This document shows, one piece after another, positions 24,554 through 33,618 of a stretch of 64,000 nt of DNA. Within the stretch, counting starts at the first letter, position 1. Every line of letters begins with the position of its first letter. Source of the DNA: Fodinibacter luteus. Lineage in GTDB: Bacteria; Actinomycetota; Actinomycetes; Actinomycetales; Dermatophilaceae. The translations under genes and the position numbers were made by a program. The notes below the pieces were generated by a model. That model had not been told where the DNA came from. It was given only the letters and a program-made list of their open reading frames with translations, and did no database searches. The stretch is taken from NCBI RefSeq assembly GCF_039541575.1, contig NZ_BAABGM010000022.1, positions 1 to 64,000 of the forward strand, read 5' to 3'.

Positions 24554-26473
24554 GTGACCCTGACCGTCGACGAGGACTTCCGGCGGTTCGTCGCCGCCCG
24601 GTGGCCCGACCTCGAGCCGGCGGCCCGGCTCGTCCTGCTCGACACCGACCGGGCCCGTCGGGTCACGACGGACGTGCTCGCCGAGCTCCAGTCGACGTGG
24701 GATGCCGTCCGCGACGACGGCGCCCCCGCGGCCTGCGCCCGCCGGGCCGTCCTCCTGGCGGCGCTCGAGGCGGCGGACGGCGGGGCCCGGCGACCGGGCC
24801 GGGGCGGCGCCCGCACCGGGGCCACGCGTCTCGCGGACCTGCCCGGGGTGGGCGACACGCCCCCCGACGCGAGCGTCCTCGCCCTCGTCCCGGTCCTGCT
24901 CGGCGCCACCCCGCTCGAGCGTGCGGCGCTCGTGGCCAGCACCGCCTGGGACCTCGGCGACGACGAGATCGCCGCCCTGCTGGGGATGCCGTCCGAGCGC
25001 GTCCGCACGGCCCGGGAGTCCGTACGTGGCCGGCTGCTCGCCGCCCACGGGGCGGCGCGCGCGGCCGAGGGGCACCCCGAGGCCGAGTGGGCGCTGGACC
25101 GCGACCTCGAGGCCGCCCTCGACCTCGTCCTGCGCGGCCCGGACGACCCGCCGGACCCGGCGGAGCTCGTCGCCGCCCGCAGCCGGCGGGTGCACCGGCG
25201 CTCGGTCGTCCTCGGCACCGTGGGCGCCCTCGCCGTCGGCACGGCCGCGACGTGGGGGGCGCGCGAGGTCGCACGCGGCGCGGCATCCGGCGCCCCTCCC
25301 CGACCACCGGAACCGGGTGACCCCGTGTGGACGACGACGGCCACGTGGCCGGCACGCGGCCGCCTCGCGGGCGACCCCCGGCTCGCGGTGTTGGCGACGT
25401 CGGCGTCCACGACGGCCCGGCTCCTCTTCGCCGACGACGTGCTCGGCCGGCGCGTCGTCGTCGCGGCGACAGCGGTGGCCGGGCCGGGCGGGAGCCGGCT
25501 GTTGCTGTGGGCCGGCCCGGAGGGCGTCGCCCCCGCCCTGCTCCTCCAGAGCCACCTCGTGCGCGACCGCCTCCAGTTCGCCGACGACGTCGTCCCGCTC
25601 GTGCTGACCGCGCCCCGTGGAGGGGGGCCGGCCGGGCTGCTCCTGCTCGGCAGGCCCACCGTGCTCGTCGCCGAGCACTCTGCCCGCGTGCGGTACACGC
25701 CCGGGGGAGACGTCGAGCGCACGTGGGACGAGGTCGCCCTGCGCGACGGCGTCGCCACCGTCCCCCTCGGCGACGGTGTCCCGCCGGCCCTGCGGGTGCG
25801 GATCGACGGCTACGAGGGAGGGCCGCTCGCCGCCTCCGTGCCCGGCCTCGGCCCGATCGACCCGGCCGCACCCCTCGGGGCCTCGCTCGTCGCCGCCCTG
25901 ACCCCCTTCGTCGCCGCGTGCACCGGGCTGGCTCCGGCCGCGGTGCGCAGCCGGGTCGTCCACGACGTCGGGACGCGCGGTGACGTCCTCGCACCCGAAC
26001 GGACCGGCGTGGGCTCGGACGACGGCGACCCGGCCCGCGGCGGCAGGGTCGTCGTGGCCGAGACGCTGCTGCCCGGGGGCGCGGTGCTGCGCTCGGTCCG
26101 GGTCGCCGGCGACGGGCGCGGCGGTCTGGCTGCCCTCGACGTCGAGACGGCGCGCTGCATCCCGGCCGAGCAGGCGGGCGACCCGTTCGCCGTGCGGCTG
26201 CCGTGGTTCCGGTCGAACACGGGACGGTTCCTCGTCGTCGCACCCGGCCTCGGGGCGGCGCACGCGCAGCTCGTCGCCGTCGCCTCGAACGTCTACCCGA
26301 CGTCGCGGGTCTCCCCGCTCGACGAGGGCACCGGCGTGCTCGAGGTCGTCGACGCGCGGCTCGCGTCGGTCTACCGCCTCGTCCTGTGGGACGCGTCGGG
26401 TCGACGGCTCGGGGCGTGGCGGCAGGTGTTCCGCCGCGGCGACCCTCGGGACCTGTGGGTGCGGCCCCGCTGA
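24554..26473 (+). CDS. Sigma-factor-like single-pass membrane protein (paralogue 2)
   Basis: 639 aa, same layout as its upstream paralogue: region-2-like 8-68 (FRRFVAARWPDLEPAARLVLLD), region-4-like 110-165 (LERAALVASTAWDLGDDEIA, ALLGMP), membrane segment 217-234 after SRRVHRR, then the extracytoplasmic domain ending VYRLVLWDASGRRLGAWRQV. The domain has two Cys residues where the paralogue has one elsewhere. Tandem duplication with substantial divergence implies both copies are kept under selection. Membrane tethering of a sigma-like domain suggests a signalling adaptor, not a working sigma factor (inference). Confidence 0.75.
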   Translation: MTLTVDEDFRRFVAARWPDLEPAARLVLLDTDRARRVTTDVLAELQSTWDAVRDDGAPAACARRAVLLAALEAADGGARRPGRGGARTGATRLADLPGVGDTPPDASVLALVPVLLGATPLERAALVASTAWDLGDDEIAALLGMPSERVRTARESVRGRLLAAHGAARAAEGHPEAEWALDRDLEAALDLVLRGPDDPPDPAELVAARSRRVHRRSVVLGTVGALAVGTAATWGAREVARGAASGAPPRPPEPGDPVWTTTATWPARGRLAGDPRLAVLATSASTTARLLFADDVLGRRVVVAATAVAGPGGSRLLLWAGPEGVAPALLLQSHLVRDRLQFADDVVPLVLTAPRGGGPAGLLLLGRPTVLVAEHSARVRYTPGGDVERTWDEVALRDGVATVPLGDGVPPALRVRIDGYEGGPLAASVPGLGPIDPAAPLGASLVAALTPFVAACTGLAPAAVRSRVVHDVGTRGDVLAPERTGVGSDDGDPARGGRVVVAETLLPGGAVLRSVRVAGDGRGGLAALDVETARCIPAEQAGDPFAVRLPWFRSNTGRFLVVAPGLGAAHAQLVAVASNVYPTSRVSPLDEGTGVLEVVDARLASVYRLVLWDASGRRLGAWRQVFRRGDPRDLWVRPR

Positions 26474-26514
26474 CCGAGCCGTCCGCACCCACGGTGCGTG
26501 CGGCGCTCTGGGCC

Positions 26515-26562
26515 GTGTTGCGTCCGGCACTCCGGGGCGTGTTGCGTCCGGCACTCTGGGGC
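26515..26562. repeat. 24-bp tandem direct repeat before gpmA end
   Basis: GTGTTGCGTCCGGCACTC plus YGGGGC occurs twice in tandem (26515-26538, 26539-26562, one base different), preceded by a decayed third copy. It lies between the convergent sigma-like gene and gpmA. Confidence 0.75.
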
Positions 26563-26597
26563 CTTGGGGGCCCGACCTGCCGGACGTCCCGCCGGGG

Positions 26598-27332
26598 TCA
26601 GCGCCCCTGGTTCGCGACCGCGGCCGCGGCCGCGGCGGCCGCCTCGGGGTCGAGGTACTCACCGCGCCCGGTCGGCATGAAGTCGTCGCCGAGCCGGTAG
26701 ACGAGCGGCATGCCCGTGGGGATGTTCAGGCCCGCGATGTCGTCGTCGCTGATGCCGTCGAGGTGCTTGACGAGGGCGCGCAGCGAGTTGCCGTGGGCGG
26801 TGACGAGCACCGTGTGGCCGGCCCGGAGGTCGGACTGGATGTCGGTCTCCCAGTAGGGCATCATCCGCGGGATGACGTCCTTGAGGCACTCGGTGAGGGG
26901 CACGTCGATGCCGTCATAGCGCGGGTCGCCGGTCTGGTCGAACTCGGTGCCCGTCTCGATCGGCGGCGGCGGGGTGTCGAAGCTGCGGCGCCACAGCATG
27001 AACTGCTCGTCGCCGTACTTCTCGCGGGTCGCCGCCTTGTCCAGGCCCTGGAGAGCGCCGTAGTGGCGCTCGTTGAGCCGCCAGCTGCGGCGCACCGGGA
27101 TCCAGTGCCGGTCGCACGCGTCGAGGGCGAGGTTGGCCGTCGTGATGGCCCGGCGCAGCACCGAGGTGTGCACGACGTCGGGCAGCAGCCCCGCGTCGCG
27201 CATGAGGTGGCCCCCGCGCACCGCCTCGGCACGGCCCTTCTCGGTGAGGTCGACGTCGACCCACCCGGTGAAGAGGTTCTTCTGGTTCCAGTCGGACTCG
27301 CCGTGTCGCAGGAGGATGAGCGTGTGTGCCAT
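26598..27332 (-). CDS. gpmA: 2,3-bisphosphoglycerate-dependent phosphoglycerate mutase
   Basis: 244 aa. LILLRHGESDWN holds the phospho-acceptor His (RHGE); RHYGALQGLDK, the SFDTPPPP motif and VTAHGNSLRALV with the second His are all canonical. It interconverts 3- and 2-phosphoglycerate in glycolysis. The C-terminus ends in a run of eight or more Ala. Encoded after mshA-ybjN, as gpm1 is in M. tuberculosis (Rv0489), where senX3-regX3 follow directly; here phoU and the two sigma-like genes intervene. Confidence 0.96.
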   Translation of the reverse strand: MAHTLILLRHGESDWNQKNLFTGWVDVDLTEKGRAEAVRGGHLMRDAGLLPDVVHTSVLRRAITTANLALDACDRHWIPVRRSWRLNERHYGALQGLDKAATREKYGDEQFMLWRRSFDTPPPPIETGTEFDQTGDPRYDGIDVPLTECLKDVIPRMMPYWETDIQSDLRAGHTVLVTAHGNSLRALVKHLDGISDDDIAGLNIPTGMPLVYRLGDDFMPTGRGEYLDPEAAAAAAAAVANQGR

Positions 27333-27364
27333 GCCGCCAGCCTAGCCACCCGCCGGGAGCGGGG

Positions 27365-27892
27365 TCAGGTGGTCTGCTGGCCGGCCTCCGGGTCCCCGGG
27401 ACGGGCGAGGATGCCGCGGAACGCCTCGAGGTTGCGCAGGCTCTCGCCGCGCGAGACGCGCCACTCCCACTCCTTGCGCATCGAGGACAGGAACCCCATG
27501 ACGAGCAGCTCGTTGAACGGCTCGTCGCACGCGGTGAGCACGACCCCGAGCAGCTGGTCGAGGTACGTCGCGTCGACCCCTGCGGTCGGGACGCGGCCGG
27601 TGACGTAGACGTCGCCGGCCCGGTCGACGGCGTACGCGAGGCCCGGGAGGCGCAGGTTGCGGCGGAGCAGGAACCGGTAGACCTCGCCGTGGTTCTCGTC
27701 GGGGTTGCGGATGACGAAGGCCGAGACCGAGACCGCGGTGTCGGCCACGACGAGCGACGCGACCGTCCTGAGCTTCTTCTCACCGGGCAGGGTCACGACG
27801 TACTCGCCGTCGCGGGACCCGGGCTCCCACTCGAGCCCGCTCTCACGCAGGTACGACTCGATCGTCGCGCAGACGGTGGCGCGGTCGGTCAC
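27365..27892 (-). CDS. YbjN-domain protein
   Basis: 175 aa from the GTG at 27892, which overlaps the mshA stop as GTGA. A single YbjN / type III chaperone-like fold: ESYLRESGLEWEPGSRDGEYVVTLPGEKKL, then VSVSAFVIRNPDENHGEVYRFLLRRNLRLPG. The M. tuberculosis orthologue position is Rv0487, next to mshA. Function unproven; YbjN proteins elsewhere influence motility and stress gene expression. Tight coupling to mshA is conserved. Confidence 0.88.
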   Translation of the reverse strand: MTDRATVCATIESYLRESGLEWEPGSRDGEYVVTLPGEKKLRTVASLVVADTAVSVSAFVIRNPDENHGEVYRFLLRRNLRLPGLAYAVDRAGDVYVTGRVPTAGVDATYLDQLLGVVLTACDEPFNELLVMGFLSSMRKEWEWRVSRGESLRNLEAFRGILARPGDPEAGQQTT

Positions 27893-29205
27893 GGGATGAC
27901 CGCCGAAGGGATGCCGGTGAGCAGCTCGGCGTCGCTGATCGGCGCCTCGCGGGGGTGGGTCATCGCGTCGGCGTAGACCTCGGCGAGCCGCTGTGCGGTG
28001 CGGGCCCAGCCGAAGCCGGCGGCGTGCTCGGCGGACGCCCGCGCCAGGCCGGCCCGGCGGTCGGGGTCGAGGACGACCCCGGAGATCGCGGTGGCCCAGT
28101 CGGCGGTGTCGTGGCCGACGACGAGCACGCCGCCCGGGCCGACGGCCGTCGGCAGGCCACCGACGTCGGCCGCGACGACGGGGGTGCCGCACGCCTGCGC
28201 CTCGACGGCGACGAGCCCGAACGACTCGCTGTGCGAGGGCACCGGGACGACGTCGGCGGCCCGGTACCACTGCGCAAGGGTGGCGCGGTCGACGGGCGGG
28301 ACGAACCGGACGAGGTCGCCGATGCCGAGCCGCTCGGCGAGCTCGGGGAGCCCCATCGGGTTGCGCACCCCGGTGCCGCTCGCCCCGCCGAGGATGCCGA
28401 CGACGAGCCGCGAGCGCAGCTCCGGTCTGCGCCGGACCATCTCGGCGGCGGCCCGCACGACGACGTCGGGGCCCTTGAGCGGCTGGATCCGGCCGACGAA
28501 GAGGAGGAGGACGGCATCCGAGGGCACGCCGACGGCCGCGCGGGCCTCGAGGGTGGAGCCGGGACGGAACAGGGCGAGGTCGACCCCCGGCTCGGCGACG
28601 ACGACGCGGGCGGGGTCGGCGTCGTAGAGCTCGACGAGCTCCTGCGCCTCGCGGGCGGTGTTCGCGACGAGCCGGTCGGCGGCCTCGACGACCTGGGCCT
28701 CGCCGATCTCGCGACCGAGCGGCTCGGGGACGTCGCCGTCGGCGAGGTGGAGGTTCTTGACCCGCGCCATCGTGTGCATCGTGTGGACGAGCGGCACGCC
28801 CCAGCGGTCGGCCGCGAGCCAGCCGACCTGGCCCGAGAGCCAGTAGTGCGAGTGGACGAGGTCGTAGTAGCCGGGCGGCGCGTGGGCCGCGACGCGCATC
28901 ATGCCCGCCGCGAAGGCGCACAGCTGGCCCGGCAGGTCCTCCTTCGACAGCCCCTCGTACGGGCCCGCCGCGAGGTGCCGCACGACGACACCGGGCTCCA
29001 CCTCGACGACGGCGGGCTGCGAGGCGCTCGTCGTGCGGGTGAACAGGTCGACGGCGATGTCCCGCCGGGCGAGCTGGCGCGCGACCTCGAGGACGTAGAC
29101 GTTCATCCCGCCGGCGTCGCCCTCGCCGGGTTGGGCGAGGGGAGAGGTGTGCACGGTGACCATGGCGACGCGGTGGAGCCGTCGGCCGGTGGGGGGCGTG
29201 CTCAT
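27889..29205 (-). CDS. mshA: D-inositol-3-phosphate glycosyltransferase (mycothiol)
   Basis: 438 aa GT4 enzyme with two Rossmann domains. The N-terminal signature HTSPLAQPGEGDAGGMNVYV binds substrate, and the C-terminal E-x7-E motif lies in SHSESFGLVAVEAQACGTPVVAADVGGLP. It transfers GlcNAc from UDP-GlcNAc to 1-L-myo-inositol-1-phosphate, the first step of mycothiol synthesis. Starts 13 bp after the preceding membrane-protein gene, so it sits in a four-gene operon with ybjN and gpmA downstream. Confidence 0.96.
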   Translation of the reverse strand: MSTPPTGRRLHRVAMVTVHTSPLAQPGEGDAGGMNVYVLEVARQLARRDIAVDLFTRTTSASQPAVVEVEPGVVVRHLAAGPYEGLSKEDLPGQLCAFAAGMMRVAAHAPPGYYDLVHSHYWLSGQVGWLAADRWGVPLVHTMHTMARVKNLHLADGDVPEPLGREIGEAQVVEAADRLVANTAREAQELVELYDADPARVVVAEPGVDLALFRPGSTLEARAAVGVPSDAVLLLFVGRIQPLKGPDVVVRAAAEMVRRRPELRSRLVVGILGGASGTGVRNPMGLPELAERLGIGDLVRFVPPVDRATLAQWYRAADVVPVPSHSESFGLVAVEAQACGTPVVAADVGGLPTAVGPGGVLVVGHDTADWATAISGVVLDPDRRAGLARASAEHAAGFGWARTAQRLAEVYADAMTHPREAPISDAELLTGIPSAVIP

Positions 29206-29218
29206 GGCTCCGAGTGTG

Positions 29219-30001
29219 TCACGCCGGCCTCGGCGTGTCCGTGACGGTCACCACGGCCCGGGGGGACCACACGTGGACGGCGATCCGGCCGTCCTGGCGC
29301 AGGTCGACGGCCCGCGGCACCTGGACCGGCCCGATCGAGACGTCGGTGCCGAGCACCCACGTGAACGCCGGCTGCTCGACGACGGACGGGTCGACCCAGT
29401 AGGCCCGCTCCCGGAGGTTGCGCTCGGGCAGGGCCGGGGCGATCCCCGTCGTCGCGGGTCGCCAGTCGAGGTGGATGGCGAGCGCGTCGGCGCCGGGCAC
29501 CGCGGCTTCCATCCGGATCCGCCCGTCGGTCGGCTCGAACCCGATCCGCAGCGGCAGGGTCGTCTCGCCGTCGTGGACGACGCCGGTGTACTCGACGGTG
29601 TCGTCGACCCTGCGGACCCCGTCGACCCGCACGTGCATGAGCTCGGCCGAGACCTCCTCGCGCGGGTGGTCGTCGACCTCGCCGAGGGACCCGCGCACGG
29701 CGGTGACGGGTGCGCCGCGGGTCACGGTGTCGGCCAGCACGGTGCTGCCCCGGGACAGCCGGAAGCCGGAGTCGTAGAGCGCGACCGACAGCCCCGCCCC
29801 GAGTGACTGCACCCCCCGGGCTCCCTGGGCCACCTCGAGCAGGCCGGGCTCGACGTCGGCGACGCCGATGTCGCGGGCGAGCACCTTGGGCACCCAGCTC
29901 GTGAGGCCGAGCACGAGGGCGGCCGCGAGCGACACGACGAGGGCGACCATCGACAGGCTCACCCGGCCGTCTCGCGCACGTCTGCGCCACCACGCCAGCA
30001 C
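29219..30001 (-). CDS. Single-pass membrane protein, unknown function
   Basis: 260 aa from the GTG at 30001. Short basic cytoplasmic tail, one membrane segment (about 16-34), then a roughly 220-residue extracytoplasmic beta-rich domain. TACCCT ends 6 nt before the GTG, indicating a leaderless mRNA. First gene of the mshA operon. No family recognised. Confidence 0.75.
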   Translation of the reverse strand: MLAWWRRRARDGRVSLSMVALVVSLAAALVLGLTSWVPKVLARDIGVADVEPGLLEVAQGARGVQSLGAGLSVALYDSGFRLSRGSTVLADTVTRGAPVTAVRGSLGEVDDHPREEVSAELMHVRVDGVRRVDDTVEYTGVVHDGETTLPLRIGFEPTDGRIRMEAAVPGADALAIHLDWRPATTGIAPALPERNLRERAYWVDPSVVEQPAFTWVLGTDVSIGPVQVPRAVDLRQDGRIAVHVWSPRAVVTVTDTPRPA

Positions 30002-30076
30002 CTGCTCAGGGTATGTCGGCTCCCTGTGGGTCCGCCGTCCCCGGCCACGGCGCGGGCCGGCACCTACGCTGGGCCC

Positions 30077-30880
30077 GTGACGCAGCAGCGCCCCGTCGGG
30101 GTCATCACCCGGGGCACGACGAACCCCAACCGCCTGCGCCGCTGCGACCGCTGGCTCGCCGGCCCGCAGGCGTGGCGGCTGCGCCGGAGCCCTGGCCCAC
30201 CGGTCGTCGTCGACCTCGGCTACGGCGCCTCGCCGGTCACGGCCGTCGAGCTGCACGACCGGCTGCGGGCGGTGCGGCCCGACGTGGAGGTCGTCGGGAT
30301 CGAGATCGACCCCGACCGAGTGGCGGCGGCCCGGCCGCTCGAGCGTCCCGGGCTCGGCTTCGCCGTCGGTGGGTTCGAGGTCCCCCTGCCCGGGGACCGC
30401 CGGCCGGTCGTCGTGCGCGCGTTCAACGTGCTGCGGCAGTACGACGCGTCCGAGGTCGCCGGCGCGTGGGCGACGACGACGGCGCGGCTGGCTCCCGACG
30501 GGCTGCTCGTCGACGGCACGTGCGACGAGCTCGGGCGCCTCGCGTCGTGGGTGGCCGTCACCCCCGAGGGGCCGGTGAGCCTGACGCTGAGCTGGCGGCT
30601 GCGCGGCCTGGACCGCCCGGGGGTGGTCGCCGAGCGCCTGCCCAAGGCCCTCATCCACCGCAACGTGCCCGGCGAGCCCGTGCACCGGCTGCTCACCTCG
30701 CTCGACGAGGCGTGGGCGCGGCAGGCCCCCCAGGCCGCGTACGGCATCCGGCAGCGCTTCCTCTCGGCCGCGAGGTCGATGCGGGATGCCGGGTGGCCGC
30801 TGCTCGACGGACCCTCACGCTGGCGCCTCGGCGAGCTGACGCTGGCCTGGGATGCCGTCGCGCCTCACCAGGGGCCGTAG
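30077..30880 (+). CDS. SAM-dependent methyltransferase-like protein
   Basis: 267 aa from the GTG at 30077. Motif I is VVVDLGYGASPVTAVELHDRL, followed by VVGIEIDPDRV with the acidic residue expected to bind the ribose of S-adenosylmethionine. The N-terminal RGTTNPNRLRRCDRW patch is typical of a conserved actinobacterial family. Substrate unknown. TACGCT lies 6 nt before the GTG (leaderless pattern). Divergent from the mshA operon, 75 bp apart. Confidence 0.8.
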   Translation: MTQQRPVGVITRGTTNPNRLRRCDRWLAGPQAWRLRRSPGPPVVVDLGYGASPVTAVELHDRLRAVRPDVEVVGIEIDPDRVAAARPLERPGLGFAVGGFEVPLPGDRRPVVVRAFNVLRQYDASEVAGAWATTTARLAPDGLLVDGTCDELGRLASWVAVTPEGPVSLTLSWRLRGLDRPGVVAERLPKALIHRNVPGEPVHRLLTSLDEAWARQAPQAAYGIRQRFLSAARSMRDAGWPLLDGPSRWRLGELTLAWDAVAPHQGP

Positions 30881-31185
30881 GGCCCCTGCCGGCCGCTGCC
30901 GCGGCCCATGACCTGGTCGAGAGCGGGCTTGACGTCGGCGAGGTAGACCCCGGCGGCGACGATGGCGATGATCGCGAGGAAGCCCACGCCGCCGAGCGCG
31001 ACGAACCCGAGGAGCATGGCGACGCCCGTGACGAGCATCCAGAACTGCTTCGTGCGCTTGCCGGCGGCGACGAAGGCGTCGGGCCGGCGGCGGACGCAGT
31101 CGAGGAACGCCCAGACCTCGACGCCGAGGGCGACGATCGACAGCCCCAGGACGATGTAATCCTGGAGGTCCTCGAGCAGGTTCAT
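30865..31185 (-). CDS. DUF2516 membrane protein
   Basis: 106 aa with two or three hydrophobic segments: LGLSIVALGVEVWAFLDCVRR, WMLVTGVAMLLGFVALGG and FLAIIAIVAAGVYLADV. Matches the DUF2516 family, found next to hbhA in mycobacteria (Rv0476) and a few genes from hbhA here. The 3' end overlaps the convergent methyltransferase gene by 16 bp. Function unknown. Confidence 0.88.
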   Translation of the reverse strand: MNLLEDLQDYIVLGLSIVALGVEVWAFLDCVRRRPDAFVAAGKRTKQFWMLVTGVAMLLGFVALGGVGFLAIIAIVAAGVYLADVKPALDQVMGRGSGRQGPYGPW

Positions 31186-31201
31186 GGGTCAAGCGTAAGC
31201 G

Positions 31202-31627
31202 TCAGACGTCGAGGACGATCGTCACCGGCCCGTCGTTGACGAGCTCGACGTCCATGTGGGCCCCGAACCGGCCGGTCGCCACCTCGACGCCGCGGGCCCG
31301 CAGCGCCTCGACGACCCGCTCGACGACGGGCTCCGCGACCGGGCCGGGTGCTGCCGCGTTCCACGACGGGCGGCGGCCGTTGCGGGTGTCGGCGTAGAGG
31401 GTGAACTGGCTGACGACGAGCACCGGGGCACCCTCGTCGCGCACGGAGCGCTCGTCGCGCAGGATGCGCAGCTCGGCGATCTTGCGGGCCATCGTCGTGA
31501 CCTGCTCCTCGCCGTCGTCGTGGGTGACGCCGACGAGCGCAAGCAGGCCGGGGCGGGTCACCTCGCCGACGCCCTCGCCGTCGACCGTCACCGAGGCGCG
31601 GGCGACGCGTTGGAGCACGGCCCTCAC
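31202..31627 (-). CDS. dtd: D-aminoacyl-tRNA deacylase
   Basis: 141 aa, canonical length. MRAVLQRVARASVTVDG start, catalytic SQFTLYADTRNGRRPSW (the SQFTLY/NGRRP motif) and GRFGAHMDVELVNDGPVTIVLD with the Gly-cis-Pro-like DGPVT. Hydrolyses D-amino acids (and glycine) mischarged on tRNA. Start overlaps the asparaginase stop codon as ATGA. Confidence 0.96.
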   Translation of the reverse strand: MRAVLQRVARASVTVDGEGVGEVTRPGLLALVGVTHDDGEEQVTTMARKIAELRILRDERSVRDEGAPVLVVSQFTLYADTRNGRRPSWNAAAPGPVAEPVVERVVEALRARGVEVATGRFGAHMDVELVNDGPVTIVLDV

Positions 31628-32643
31628 GCACGGCCTCCGACCGGGGTCTCGGGGCTGATCCCGACCGCGACGATCGAGCCGACCGGGCGCCCGTGGCCGA
31701 GCACCGGGGCGTCCTCGAGCCGGTCGTACGCACTCGAGCGCACCCCGAGCTGCCGCAGGACCGCGGCGAGGACGACGGGGCGGGCTCGCTGGGAGCCGTC
31801 GGTGATCTTGAGGGCGACACCCCGGCCGTCGTCGAGCCCGGCGGCGTACACCGCCTCGGCGCCGTCCTTGGCGATGAGCCCGTCGGTGCCGCGGATGAGC
31901 GCCGTGACGTCGCGCCGGGTGCCCCCGACGTACTCGGGGTGGGCCCGCATGGCGGCGGCCACGGTGCCCTCGGGCGTGTCGGGCCCGGCCGCGGCGATGC
32001 GCCCGAACGCCCGGGCGAGGCCCGCGAGCGAGATCGCCATGACGGGGGCTCCGCAGCCGTCGACGGCGGTCGCGGCGACCGGCTCACCGGCGAGGTCGGC
32101 GATCGTGTCGGCCATGAGTCGTTGGAGGGGGTGGCCGGCGTCGCGGTACGTCGTGAGGTCCCAGCCGTTGACCCGGCAGGTCGCGAGCATGGCGGCGTGC
32201 TTGCCGGAGCAGTTCTGCGCGAGCGGGCGCGCGGTGCGACCGGCGGCGATCCACACGTCGCGCTCCCCCGGCTCGTAGGGCAGGTCGGGGGTGTTCTGCA
32301 GGTCGGCCTCGGTGAGCCCGGCGGCGGCGAGCATGTCCCGCACGGCATCGAGGTGGAAGGGCTCGGCGGAGTGGCTGGCACTGGCCAGGGCGAGGTGGTG
32401 CGGGGGCAGCTCGAGCCCGGCGCGGAGCATCGCGGCCGCCTGGAGCGGCTTGTTCGAGGACCGGGGGAACACCGGGTCCTCGGCCGCGCCCCACGCGGCG
32501 GTGAGCACCCCGTTAGGGCCCGTGACGGCGATGCTCGCCCGGTGCACCGACTCGACGACGCCGCCCCGGGTCACGTGCGCGACGACCGGGGCCTCGGCGA
32601 GGGCCGGCGGGGTGGTGACGGGCGGGGCGGGCTCGGCGGGCAC
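31624..32643 (-). CDS. Asparaginase of the AnsA/Rhizobium type
   Basis: 339 aa. The family differs from E. coli asparaginases: SSNKPLQAAAMLRAG, the SxxK pair in SSNKP, ASASHSAEPFH, QNCSGKHAAMLATC and VDGCGAP are its landmarks. Cys residues in NCSGKH and DGCGAP are typical zinc/active-site positions of this group. Likely converts asparagine to aspartate in the cytoplasm. Coupled to dtd. Confidence 0.88.
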   Translation of the reverse strand: MPAEPAPPVTTPPALAEAPVVAHVTRGGVVESVHRASIAVTGPNGVLTAAWGAAEDPVFPRSSNKPLQAAAMLRAGLELPPHHLALASASHSAEPFHLDAVRDMLAAAGLTEADLQNTPDLPYEPGERDVWIAAGRTARPLAQNCSGKHAAMLATCRVNGWDLTTYRDAGHPLQRLMADTIADLAGEPVAATAVDGCGAPVMAISLAGLARAFGRIAAAGPDTPEGTVAAAMRAHPEYVGGTRRDVTALIRGTDGLIAKDGAEAVYAAGLDDGRGVALKITDGSQRARPVVLAAVLRQLGVRSSAYDRLEDAPVLGHGRPVGSIVAVGISPETPVGGRA

Positions 32644-32698
32644 GCGACGACCCTATCCGCGCGCAGGCGGGCGGACGGCATCCCCATGGGCACGCGAA

Positions 32699-32728
32699 CG
32701 ACCGGGGCCGGTGACCCGGCCCCGGTCG
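32699..32728 (-). terminator. Strong terminator hairpin after hbhA-like gene
   Basis: CGACCGGGGCCGG at 32699-32711 and CCGGCCCCGGTCG at 32716-32728 pair perfectly over 13 bp with a TGAC loop, about 70 bp past the stop. A second 8-bp stem (GTCACCGG/CCGGTGAC, 32737-32763) lies between it and the gene. Confidence 0.8.
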
Positions 32729-32800
32729 TCGGGGGTGTCACCGGGAAAGGGGGGTCCGGTGACGGGTGTCGTCGGCCGGGGCCGGCGACGGGTGCTGCGG

Positions 32801-33577
32801 TCAGGCCTTCTTCTCGGTGGCCTTCACGGTGACCTCGGCCACGGGGGTCTCGACGGTCGCGGTGACCGGCTTGACCGTGGTCTTGGCGGCGGGCAGGTCG
32901 CCGACCTTGTCGGCGGTCTTCTCGACGGCCTTCTCCGCGGCGACGGCGGCCTTGCGAGCGCTCGTCGTGGCGGCCTTGGCCGAGGAGGTGGTGCGCTCCG
33001 CGGCCTTCTTCGTGGTCGTCGTGGTGCGCTTGGCCGCCGTGCGGGTGGCCTTCGCGGACTTCTTGACCTCGGTCGTGGCGACCTTGGCCTCCTCCGCGAC
33101 CGAACCGGTCACGACGTTGGCGACCTTGACGGCCTCGTGGCGGGCGGTCGTGATGGTGGCCTTGGCCGAGCGCTCGATGTCGGCGGTGGCCTTGCGGGCC
33201 GTGGTGACGGCACCCTTGGCCTGGGCCACGGTGGTCTCGGCCTGGGCGACGAAGTCCTTGGTGGCCTTCTGGTTGCGGATGCGGGTCACGAGCTTCTTGC
33301 CGCGCACGGCGAGCTCGTCGTAGCCCTCGACGACCTTGCCACCGACGACCATCGTCTCGTTGATGACGACGGCCGGGATCTCCTTGACCTGGTCGGCGAT
33401 CGTCGTCGCACGGGCCTGGACCTTGGCGGGGGCCAGGTCGGCCGAGATCTCGACGCGGACCTTCTCCGCGCGGACCCGGGCCTCACGGACCTTCTCGACC
33501 GCGAGGTCGGTGGCGCCGACGGCGGCGTAGAACGGGGTGGTGTCGACGGTCTTCCTGATGTCTTCCATGACGGACAT
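32801..33577 (-). CDS. HbhA-like Lys/Ala-rich heparin-binding protein
   Basis: 258 aa from the ATG at 33577, preceded by GAAGGAG. Residues 1-120 are helical coiled-coil (EDIRKTVDTTPFYAAVGATDLAVEKVREA...). Residues 130-258 are Thr/Ala/Lys-rich with many TKK and AKAAT repeats, like the heparin-binding tail of mycobacterial HbhA and histone H1-like proteins. In mycobacteria HbhA sits at the cell surface or on lipid bodies; here surface location or nucleoid binding are both possible. The upstream XRE gene is the same neighbour as Rv0474-Rv0475. Confidence 0.85.
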   Translation of the reverse strand: MSVMEDIRKTVDTTPFYAAVGATDLAVEKVREARVRAEKVRVEISADLAPAKVQARATTIADQVKEIPAVVINETMVVGGKVVEGYDELAVRGKKLVTRIRNQKATKDFVAQAETTVAQAKGAVTTARKATADIERSAKATITTARHEAVKVANVVTGSVAEEAKVATTEVKKSAKATRTAAKRTTTTTKKAAERTTSSAKAATTSARKAAVAAEKAVEKTADKVGDLPAAKTTVKPVTATVETPVAEVTVKATEKKA

Positions 33578-33618
33578 TGATGTCTCCTTCGTGGTGGTGC
33601 GTGAGTACGGGGTGGGCG

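Noticed and set aside
22301..26662. 1453-codon open frame on the minus strand across the two sigma-like genes
   Set aside because: Rich in Arg, Gly, Asp and Pro with no domains; it is the antisense shadow of two genes with GC-rich third positions.
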